Shown here piece by piece: positions 45,308 through 54,535 of a DNA stretch of 64,000 nt. Origin of the DNA: Cenococcum geophilum 1.58 (taxonomy: Eukaryota > Ascomycota > Dothideomycetes > Gloniales > Gloniaceae); the NCBI GenBank assembly GCA_001692895.1, contig KV748300.1, positions 1 through 64,000 of the forward strand. The letters run 5' to 3'. A model generated the notes under the pieces. That model saw nothing but the letters and a program-made list of their open reading frames with translations. It had not been told where the DNA came from and did not search any database. The position numbers were made by a program, and so were the translations under genes. Each line of letters opens with the position of its first letter. Positions within the stretch are counted from its first letter, which is position 1.

Positions 45308-46316
45308 ATAATTCTTCTTTGATTAACGTCTGATACGGATGCTATCTAGCCCCACGCAGACTACTCCGTACACAAGGGAAAAGTAATATTGACGGGAAAA
45401 AACCCTTGCTGCTGGGGGGGAGGAAAAACCCTATGAGCCACCTCAGTAGGATGAAAAACCCCGTTTGCCATGTCCGCANATAGCAGCGGCCCTGCGGGCC
45501 TACAGCTATGTCCTGTCCTCCTTGGATGTTCGAACTCCTTGGGAACCACTGCTTCCTTCTCTAGCTTATCCANGCTAGGGTTCACTACGTCCCAGCTAGG
45601 CCTTGCCACTTGATTGCTGTGTCTTGCTGTTGTCTCCCATATCTTGGCCATCCCCTGTGTGCTATCTCTTATTTGACCATTGCCATATACGCCATGCCTC
45701 CCCCCCCTAGGGCCTATCGAAGGCGTAAGGGGGATTCATCCGTTCTAACTACCGTAATACTGATAAGCGAGCGGGATATTGTGTATTTGGGTATCTTTTG
45801 TGCCTAGGCCCCAGCTAGGCCCTTTCTAAGGGTCACCACTCCGTCGAAAGAAGACAGGGAAAACCGTGGGTCGCAATCCAGGCTGCTAGGTAGTATTTGG
45901 TAGAAAAAACGGCGAGTGACCGCATGCTCCGCGGGCGATCGCCCTGGGGGTTAGGAGGGGCCGTATATTTGCTCGTTGCTCGTTCGTTCGCGATCGCTCG
46001 TTCGTCGATGTGAGAGGTCGTCGATGCTTTCTATTGGGGGTCGGGGGATGCTATCGAATGCCGTTTATCCACGTTGGATCGTATAGGTGCCTTAATAGGA
46101 GAATAGCGTAGCTGAATTGTAGAGGGCCACAGTAGTGGTTTTCGAGATCTCACCATCTGAAAATTTTTCACTACCGCCCATAACGCTCACAACCACGACC
46201 ACCAGGTCCTATCGCACGCTGTACGACGTCTCTGCGTTGGCTCTGAGTCTGAACTTCGAAGACCCAGGTTCGTAGCCGTCACCACGTACAGGTGCAGAGT
46301 CCGTTTTCGACGGCCA
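45308..46316 (-). mobile_element. SINE-B copy 3, full length (1009 bp)
   Basis: Flanked by AAATATAATAAATA (45294-45307, 46317-46330); the empty site is present in R1 near 33600. The minus-strand head reads GGCCGTCGAAAACGGACTCT, with possible Pol III boxes TGGTGACGGCTA (A-like) and AGTTCAGACTC (B-like) about 30 bp apart. The tail is TTAATCAAAGAAGAATTATTA. The least mutated copy, GC-rich. A 96-codon minus-strand frame near 45361-45651 matches parts of the other copies but lacks a recognisable domain; it probably reflects LINE-derived 3' sequence. Confidence 0.9.
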
Positions 46317-46815
46317 AAATATAATAAATATAACTTTTATTTAGTACCTAAAGAGCTTAAATAATTCTTAGTTAAAAATATAATAAAAGAACTTTAGATT
46401 ATATATATTTAAAACTAAATTAAAAAGTACCTAAAATTAGATTAAAATATATTAGAAACTTAATTAAATTTTATAGCTATATTTAACTCTAAGATACTAT
46501 TTTACAGGCCTAAAAAAATTATTTAAATTAGAATATATATTAAATATATTCTAAATACATTCTAAATATATTCAAATACGTTCTAAATACGTTCTAAATA
46601 CGTTCTAAATATATTATAACTAGTTACTTTATAATAATTAATTTTAATTAGGAGGTTAAGTTGTGGTGGTAGAATAAGCGATTTGGGCTCGGTTGACCCA
46701 TACGACTTTGTATTTTGAGCTGGGGCTGCCCCCGTACAGGGATTGTGCATTAGCGCTTATGGTTAGGCCGACCTTTTAGCGTGGTCTAGCCGACTTGTAA
46801 CCACGAAGCTGGTCG
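46317..46815. repeat. Repeat R2, right part
   Basis: Aligns with 33590-33653 plus 37034-37605 of R1 and is uninterrupted where R1 holds LINE-A copy 2. RIP is strong on the left and fades to none by about 46660, so G/C bases here stand opposite A/T in R1 (GGTTGACCCATACGACTTTG versus AGTTAACTATATAACTTTAT). Confidence 0.8.
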
Positions 46816-46852
46816 TGCACATCACTGTAACCCCGTTAAGCTAACGTTAGGA

Positions 46853-47602
46853 AGTGTTCGGTTCGGGGTTCAGAAGCGATCTGGAGCCTTCAGATCAGAA
46901 TTGATCTGGAGCTCCAATCTGATCTGGAGGCGGGTGTTCGGTGTATCTGGCGACTTTTCAATCTGAAGCTCCTCCAGATCGGCAAGCGCGTTAAATTCGC
47001 ACGCCATACCGTATATAGTAGTTGAACTGAAGCTCTTGGCGTCAGATCAATATGGAGCCCTCAGTTTCAGTTCCAGATTCCAGATTGAATCTGGAGCTCT
47101 GCTTGTGCAATGCGCCCAATCGTCCACCCTATCCAGTATGCCCCCACCACCCCTCCCACCGACGATATTGCTGCTGCAGCTGCAGGCCCTATGCGACGTC
47201 TGGGTGAGTGGTGATTAATGTGCAGAGACTTCGCTAATTCTAATTCTCATCTGAGGCTTTCTAGAGCGCTCAACCGAACACTCGGCTTCAGATCAGATCG
47301 AGTACGACTACCAGATCAAGCGCCGCTACATATGTACTAGTTGACGCCGGTGGGAGTGATGAACTGGATCTGAGGATAAAAGAATGAATGAAGCTATGGA
47401 ATCTAACTACGAGGAATATAGGCCTTGATATAGGCCTATATCTACGGGGTCCGGGGTGACTACTACGGATACCGAAGTAGTTGCTGCGGAGACCGAACAA
47501 GAAGGGACTCTGCTTATGTAAGCAGGAAACGCATGTGGAGGACTCCTCCAGTACCATCGTCAGGGAGCACGGAGCAACCTCAGATTGCAACCGAACACTC
47601 CC
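46853..47602. mobile_element. Inverted-repeat (MITE-like) cluster upstream of HIS4
   Basis: AGTGTTCGGTT at 46853-46863 faces AACCGAACACT at 47272-47282 and again at about 47589-47599. The interior is dense with short inverted words (CAGATTGAATCTG, GATCTGGAGCTCC). The first part shares sequence with the element at 47612-48006. Probably one 430-bp element plus a partial second, or a nested pair; borders and target duplication are unclear. Not mutated by RIP. Short open frames here are not conserved and are not called. Confidence 0.6.
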
Positions 47603-47611
47603 TTGGATTTA

Positions 47612-48006
47612 GGGAACGTTCGGTTGCAAGTTCAGATCAGAATGAGGGCTTCAGAATCGAGTTGATCTGGAGTCCCGATCTGATTCTGAGGCGACTGTTC
47701 GGTTGAATTCCAGTTCAACTTGACTTCAGCCACAAGTTTTTGATGTTCCTTTGACCGCCCAAAAAACACGCTAAAACTAGACGCACTTTACCATATATGG
47801 AATCTGAACTGAGGTCTTGGCGTTAGTTCAAATCTGGAGCTCGAAGCTCCTTCTTTGAACTCCAGATTGAATCTGAAGGCTTCAGATTGTGCACGTCCGT
47901 TCAACCCGTAGAGCCACAGACGCGTGTCAAATCGGGAAGGAACGCGTTCTTTCTGCCGGACTCTCAGTTCAGATTCAATCTGACGCTTTTGCAACCGAAC
48001 GTTCCC
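47612..48006. mobile_element. 395-bp MITE-like element
   Basis: Perfect outer inverted ends GGGAACGTTCGGTTGCAA / TTGCAACCGAACGTTCCC, then more inverted words (TTCAGAT...ATCTGAA). Flanked by TTTA on both sides (47608-47611, 48007-48010). Non-coding. It lies 418 bp upstream of the HIS4 start and may belong to its upstream region. Confidence 0.8.
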
Positions 48007-48423
48007 TTTATTTAATTGGAGATAGTTATTTCTTTATTAGACGATTGGTGGGCGTGTTTTACTACTATAGCGACTTTTTTCTAATACTTTTCTATTAGTT
48101 ATTATAAACTCTAACTCTTAGGATTATAGTATAACTATTAATTACCGTCTTTAGTATAATAATTAATAGGCTAACACTTATGTAAACACCGGGGAACGGC
48201 GTTTCGGCGGCACCGACGCTGGCCCGCGCTGGCCCGCACGTGCATTGCCAAGCTCTGCACTTTAGACAATCACGGTATCTGGGCATTCTGGTGGGTGGGC
48301 GAAAAATGTGAATGGAGCACTGCCCCACCACGAATTTAACTACTTACCTCTCAATTGCTTCAGCAATCCTACCTTCTCACTTTCTGTTACCCTTTTCCGA
48401 AGCTGCTTGAGAAAAAAGGCATA
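48007..48423 (+). promoter_or_regulatory. HIS4 upstream region
   Basis: AT-rich 48007-48180, then a GC-rich block (GGCCCGCGCTGGCCCGCACG near 48220) and a pyrimidine-rich leader (CCTACCTTCTCACTTTCTG near 48367) before ATG. I found no TGACTC/GAGTCA site of the Gcn4/CpcA type, so general amino-acid control is not supported by this stretch alone. The open frame extends upstream to 48355 but without an ATG before 48424. Confidence 0.5.
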
Positions 48424-51151
48424 ATGTCTTCCTCATTTCTGACCTCAATTGATCTTGCTAGTTACACGACTCCATCTCGAGGCCTCGATCCTAAGGCACT
48501 TTCATTTATTGGCAACGTCTTCGCGAAACTCGATCAAGCTTCCATTGACGATGCATTCCTCTACTTGCAGCAGACCATAGGGCTATTTACAACCTACCTT
48601 GACGTATCCTCTCTTTCCTTAATTGACGATATCGTATCCCTTCTCGACTCGGGCGCGGCAAAAGTGTTCGTCAATCGTCAGCAGCTAGACCAGCTCGCGT
48701 CCGCCAATATCGACCAAGATCGCATAGTTCTAATACTACCTGGGAATACAAAGCAGGAAGTTATAGAGGCCATCTCTGGGACATCGGTTGATGTTTATTC
48801 CCACCAGGTCCGCGACGTCGAGCTTGTCGAGGCATGGCTCAAAGAGTACGGTACGGACAGGCCCGAAGTATTCATATCCTTCGCCTCTCCCGATATTAAG
48901 AGCGTACTAAGGCTGTCCAAACTCTCCGCCATACCGATAATTCCTGCAGAACTCCTTACCATTAACCCAAAAGCAGATCCAGAACTAATTAGCGTTTCAA
49001 GACTTCTATTGTCGAATGCCACCAGCGACCGCCCCGATGGACTATTCACAACTCTTGTCACTGACGAAAGAGGGGTAGCATTGGGTCTTGTGTATAGCAG
49101 TGAAGAGAGCGTTGCCGAGAGTCTGAGGACTGGGCGGGGAGTATATCAGAGCCGCAAAAGAGGACTGTGGTATAAGGGTGAAAGCAGTGGGGACATCCAG
49201 GAGCTCGTAGGAATTACTCTTGACTGTGACCATGACTGCCTGCGATATGTTGTCAAGCAGAAAGGACGAGGTCGGTATAGGTTTATTAGCACACTGCGGT
49301 TTAGTAGTTAACAACAAGTAGGATTTTGTCACTTGGCAACAGCAACCTGCTTCGGACAGTACCGTGGACTTTCCCGTCTGCAACAAACACTTCAAAAGCG
49401 CAAGTCATCTGCCCCTGAAGGGTCATATACAGCCCGCCTGTTCAGTGACTCGCAATTGTTGAATGCTAAGATAGTAGAGGAGGCTAATGAGCTGTGTAAG
49501 GCCAGCACAAAATCAGAAGTGGCTTTTGAGGCTGCAGACCTTTTCTACTTTGCCTTAACAAAGTGCATAGCCTCGGGAGTTACCTTAGAGGACGTTGAAC
49601 AAAATCTTGATGCGAAGAGCGTCAAGATGAAGAGAAGGAAAGGAGATGCAAAGGCAGCATATATGACCAAATCGGCAGCCTCGGACGGTAGCTTGAATGA
49701 CGGAAGGTTGAATGAGACCGCCCTCCCACAGAGCGTTAACAATCTAGACAAACTCCAGGAGGGCAGAATACAGATGAAGCGCTATATAACTGCTGAGGAA
49801 AAACCAGAGACAATTCAAGAGGCTTTTCGCCGCCCTTCACAACGATCCAGCGAACAAATTATGGGAATTGTACATCCAATCATTGAGGCGATCAAAACCC
49901 GCGGAGATGCTGCTCTTCTAGAATACACCCACAGATTTGACAAGGCCGTTACACTGACGTCACCGGTGTTGCGCGCTCCATTCCCTCGATCATTGATGCA
50001 ACTTCCTCCCGAGACTATCCAAGCGATTGACATTTCTTTTGAAAACATTCGGCGGTTTCATGCGGCACAGAAGGAAGAGAAGCCACTTATTGTAGAGACT
50101 ATGCCAGGTGTAGTGTGCTCGCGTTTCTCTCGCCCAATTGAACGCGTAGGACTCTACGTTCCTGGTGGCACGGCAGTATTACCATCAACTGCCCTCATGC
50201 TTGGCGTTCCTGCAATGGTCGCTGGTTGTAAGAAAATTGTGATGGCATCTCCGCCTCGTTCAGACGGCTCTATCACTCCCGAGATCATTTATGTGGCACA
50301 GAAAATTGGTGCAGAAAGCGTTGTGCTTGCTGGTGGTGCACAGGCCGTTGCAGCACTTGCCTATGGCACAGAAAGCGTATCTAAAGTTGACAAAATTTTG
50401 GGTCCTGGAAATCAATTTGTGACAGTAGCAAAGATGGTCGTTTCCAACGATACGAGTGCAGGTGTCAGCATAGATATGCCTGCCGGGCCTAGTGAAGTGT
50501 TGGTTGTCGCGGATGCATCCGCAAATCCAGCATTCGTAGCCTCTGACCTTCTAAGTCAAGCTGAACATGGTGTCGATTCTCAAGTCATCCTTATTGCGGT
50601 CAGTCTTAGTGAGTCTCAGCTTGCTGCTATAGATGAAGAGCTCCACGCTCAAGCGACTGCTCTGCCTCGCGTCGATATTGTCAGAGGAGCAATCGAGCAT
50701 TCTGTCACGCTTGTTGTTAATGACATCACCGAGGCTATGAGACTGAGCAACCTTTATGCTCCAGAACATCTCATTCTCCAGGTGCAAGATGCGGAAAACG
50801 TTGTTGCGCTGGTTGAGAATGCAGGAAGTGTTTTTGTTGGACAGTGGACACCAGAGAGTGTTGGTGATTATTCTGCTGGCGTTAACCATTCTCTGCGTAG
50901 GTGGCTTTATTTCCTGTCACATTTTACAGTGTTACAATAGACAACACGACTAACTACTCTTTGCAGCTACCTATGGTTATGCGAAACAATACTCTGGCGT
51001 CAACCTTGGCTCTTATATCAAACATATCACTAGTTCACAGCTTACCAAAGAAGGACTACACAATGTTGGCGGCGCCGTCATGCAATTAGCAAAGGTCGAA
51101 GAACTAGAAGCTCACCGTCGCGCCGTTAGTTTAAGATTAGGCGTAAATTAG
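48424..51151 (+). CDS. HIS4: HIS4: trifunctional histidine biosynthesis protein
   Basis: Joined 48424-49270, 49322-50896 and 50967-51151 (two introns): 868 residues, close to fungal HIS4 proteins. It would act in the cytosol at steps 2, 3, 9 and 10 of histidine synthesis. Order: fungal N-terminal region (1-205); phosphoribosyl-AMP cyclohydrolase (about 206-295; metal motif LDCDHDC at 266-272, CH at 285-286); phosphoribosyl-ATP pyrophosphatase (about 298-390; IVEEANEL and FEAADLFYF); histidinol dehydrogenase (about 434-866; DMPAGPSEVL near 667-676, SQAEHG with likely zinc ligands Gln695/His698, APEHL with catalytic Glu/His 764-765). The start is the first ATG in frame, A at -3. Nothing is missing, so it should work. 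Its codon use is balanced, unlike the RIP-mutated neighbours. Confidence 0.97.
49271..49321 (+). other. HIS4: HIS4 intron 1 (51 bp)
   Basis: The exon-exon joint restores KQKGRG-FCHL of the cyclohydrolase, conserved in HIS4 proteins. The donor is GTCGGT, not the usual GTANGT, the acceptor TAG; AGTTAAC may be the branch site. The frame contains stops, so splicing is required. The alternative acceptor at 49318 would add a Val and fits the family less well. Confidence 0.85.
50897..50966 (+). other. HIS4: HIS4 intron 2 (70 bp)
   Basis: Donor GTAGGT, branch site CTAAC (50950-50954), acceptor GCAG. Splicing joins VNHSL to PTYGYAKQYSGVN, as in histidinol dehydrogenases; without it translation would end soon after. 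Confidence 0.93.
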
Positions 51152-51218
51152 AATAATTCATTCCTTACCATTCAGAAAAGTCACTAGCCTTTGAAAATGG
51201 GCCTTGCATACCTTTAAC
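51152..51218 (+). other. HIS4 3' flank up to the DIRS insertion
   Basis: Only 67 bp separate the stop codon from the first base of the DIRS-like element. AATAATTCATTCC follows the stop. The natural 3' end of the transcript may lie here or inside the element; the rest of the former flank is probably 61513 onward. Confidence 0.6.
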
Positions 51219-51323
51219 TGGACATGTCTATGTAGCTAAGCGAGCACTGCAGCAGCACCCCTGCATCTCAGCAACACCAACATCATCAACATTCACAAAA
51301 TTGAGCCTTACTTGCTTGCTTTC
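51219..51323 (+). repeat. DIRS-1 A1 terminal repeat, almost unmutated
   Basis: About 105 bp shared with the outer half of each 329-bp unit and, inverted, with 58843-58948. This copy next to HIS4 keeps its C and G bases, whereas the internal copy is RIP-mutated. Confidence 0.85.
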
Positions 51324-53052
51324 CATATTAGTCTCATTTAAGAGCCAATGCCTTATTTACTTAATTTCTAATAATTAATTATTGCTGTTAATGACTTAAT
51401 AACCTATACGCTTATCTAAACCTTCGTAAATCATCTATAAAAACCTTAAAAACTTAACGAGCTAAACTCCTCAGAGGTTACCTACTAGTCTCCCTTACCT
51501 TCCCCTATACCTTTAGGCAATACGCTAGCGTTACAGTCTCTATCCTCTATAATGGCGCCTCTCTCCGCGGCTTAACGTAAGACTTTAGCTACTAAAAAAG
51601 CTAAAGAATGGCTCTAGTAACTATATAAGGAGGACCTAAGGATTAAAAGAGCTTAGGTAAAGAAGGTTAAGGACTAAGCAACTAACTAGAAAATAAGACT
51701 CCTTTAGGAATAGAAGAACTATACCAAAATACTACGCATCTAAAAAGAATAGAAAGATTAGGCAACTAAACTCTATATATTAAGCCTCGCTATAATAATA
51801 GCAAGATTAGCTATAGTAGTATTATCCTTAACCCTAATTAATAAACTAGGTAAGTTGCTCCTATCTATAGCTAATATTTTAAATACCCTCTTCCCTAGCG
51901 TCTTAAATAAAGAGATACTTAAGGTATTTTAGGGTACTTTCTTACCTAATAACCTCTCTTATCTCTAGATATACTAGCTCTGGTCTAAGCCTTAAAATAA
52001 TATTCTTATTATTAATACCGTCCTTTCTATAAGACTAAAAGAAGGGATAATAAAGAACTACCCGTCTATTAAAGTATGGGTAAAGGGCTTCCTTAACTAT
52101 ATAATAATTTTAATTGTTATATATAAGAATCTTTTAGTAGATCTTATTCCCTAAATACTTACCTTCTATAATTAAGTTATTTAACTATCTACTACCTACT
52201 AAATTGCTTCCTTAATAACTATAGCCTTAGAGTACCACTTTATAGTTATTTAAAAGAACTAGTTAGAGCTAGCTAACTAGAAGATCTCTAATAACTTTCT
52301 AGATATCTATTACAATCCTAGTACTTATAAATCCGCATCTATCTTAAAACGCGCGCGAGTAAGTACTAATATCTTAAGGACCTATTATAGCTTTAATAGA
52401 GGGAAGTATAACCTAGGTAAGGATTGCAAGTTCCTATATACCTATAGTAAGTGCGGTAGCCTATATACTGTAAGGAATTGTAAGTAGTAATTACTAGAGA
52501 AAAGTGTTAATAAGGAAAAGAAAGAGGAGGAAGAGGATTTTATTAAGCTATACCTACACTCCGCTAAAATTATGCTCTACCCTTATAGTATAAGTAGGCC
52601 AAATACTATACTATTATTTCTAGTCTTCTTGCCCTCCTCTCCTTTATAGGACTCTCCCTTCCCCTTAATTATTTAAGCGTGGGGGCGTTATCTATTTCTA
52701 TACCCCGGCAACCTCTAATATAATATTATTAGTATCTTAAAGTTTAGATGCCAGATTAGGGTAGACCTAGAAATTAAGCTCCTCTCCTAAAAGAACTAAG
52801 CCTTAATAGCCGCAAATATAGTCCTAATCTTAGAAAAAATTAGCGCCAATCTAGATATAAGTAGGATTGTAATAGCAACATCTCCAATTATATCTTTATT
52901 ATTAGGTTTAGTACCTAAAGCAGATAGGGGATAGCGCCGTATTTATAACTTATTCTTACTATCTAGCCAATCTATTAACGACTTAATCCCTATAGCATTC
53001 GCCATACTATAATATTTAATAGTTAATTAGGTTCTCTAATACGTTATATATA

Positions 53053-53892
53053 ATAATTCATTGCTTAACGTCCGATTTAAATCCCTATTAGGCCCACGCG
53101 GACTACTCCTTATTTACATATAGGGAGAAAACTCTATTTAAGAAAAATAAGAAAACCCCGTAATCTATCTCCCCGCCTTTTAGGACTCGCCTACTTAGCG
53201 CCTATAAGTCGCCTATAGTGCTCTACTACCTTACTATTTAACCTCCTTAGGAACTACTGCTGCCGTAACAAGCCTACGGACGCGCTAGTATTATAAACTA
53301 TTACTCTACTACTATAGAGTTACTAGGGGGCACCTACTGCTCGCCCCCTTACCTTCTATTACCATTTCCCTTACAACCCGGAACTAATTTAGCACATTTT
53401 AACTAATAAGCCACTAGGTAACCGCCTTAAGGCCTTTTTATATTAAGAGCAGTGTATTATAGTTCTCTATGCCAGCTACTAAGAGCATTATTTCTTAATT
53501 GGTGCGTAGGGGGCATAGCAGTATTACGTGTTTTAGTGTCTGTCTTAGCCAGCTATATTCGCATCTTAGGCTACCTACTAGGATACCCACCTAGTAAAGC
53601 CAATCTTTTAGTCCTATTATTCCTGTTCTTAAGAGTGTTGCTATTATATTTTCTACCTTTATTAGGCCTTCTCAGAGCCCTTAGGTATTTACCCCCCATA
53701 GCATTAACCATGCTATAGCTTGGGTTCGTCTTGCCTAAGTTAGCCTCTATACCTTCGACTCCCATTCGCCTCTCCAGCGTTGGTCCAACCAGTATTGCAT
53801 TGCGGTAGATAGTTTCCCGGCGTTCTTGCGTGTTCTACTTTAGCTCCTTTCTCTATCTTGCTGTTATCTTTGCTAACCTCTTGCGCGTCTCC
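53053..53892 (-). mobile_element. LINE-A copy 4, 5'-truncated
   Basis: 840 bp flanked by a 15-bp duplication AATACGTTATATATA (53038-53052, 53893-53907) in the DIRS-1 reverse transcriptase region. It covers the ORF2 C-terminus and 3' end. 53053-53700 is RIP-mutated but 53710-53890 is almost clean, so mutation is patchy within one insertion. Confidence 0.92.
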
Positions 53893-54206
53893 AATACGTT
53901 ATATATATAGGCTATAGTTATATAATTATTAAGAGAGATATTAAGGACGCCTTTTAGAACATCCCACTTTTTATTAAAGCTTAACACCTTATAGGGTTCT
54001 CCTAGAAGGGTGTAGTGTATTTTAAATATTACCTCTTATTTAGCCTTTAAACTGCACCCTTTTTATTTAATCTTTTTATAGAGGGATTCTACTAGATACT
54101 TATCTAATATATCCCAAACGCCGCCTTAGAGCACTATCTAGATAACTTTATCTTTATACTCTCTAACGCTTCTATCCTCCTTTAATTGCTTAGTATATAT
54201 AACCAA

Positions 54207-54535
54207 TCTATTATTTACACGCTTGCGAAGAAGAGGATTAATTAATCTAATTGGTGGGTACGGGCTTAAAGGCATTAATTAAGAATGGGTATATTCGCAA
54301 GGCCATTTATAAGGGATTGCTTTACCTTAACTAAACGTAATACCTATAGACCTATACGCAAGCATATCGCTGCAGTATCTATTTATAAAGCCCAAAATAT
54401 ATAACTAAAGAAAAAGGTGTAGGTGGGAGGGAAAGCAAGCAAGCAAGGCTTAATTTTATAAATGTTAATAATATTAGTGTTGCTAAGATGCAGGGGTGCT
54501 GCTATAGTGCTCGCTTAGCCACATAGACATATCTA
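54207..54535 (-). repeat. A2-B2 terminal unit of DIRS-2 (329 bp)
   Basis: Same 329-bp length and edges as 16766-17094 and 61184-61512. Directly followed by the B1 repeat of DIRS-2, giving two B-type ends in tandem. Confidence 0.85.

Noticed and set aside
45361-45651. A 96-codon frame as a small gene (also 10015-10335, 16368-16670)
   Set aside because: Lies in the SINE-B 3' part; copies differ in length and frame, no domain is seen, and the sequence resembles LINE 3' ends.
45900-45940. AAACGGCGAGTGA in SINE-B resembles a large-subunit rRNA word
   Set aside because: Only about 13 bases match; the surrounding sequence does not follow rRNA.
47036-47590. Short open frames upstream of HIS4 as genes
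   Set aside because: They lie in the inverted-repeat cluster, are low in complexity and match related elements rather than proteins.
48795-49061. Minus-strand open frames overlapping HIS4 (also 49042-49395, 50551-50889)
   Set aside because: Antisense shadows of a well supported gene, with no domain or start context of their own.
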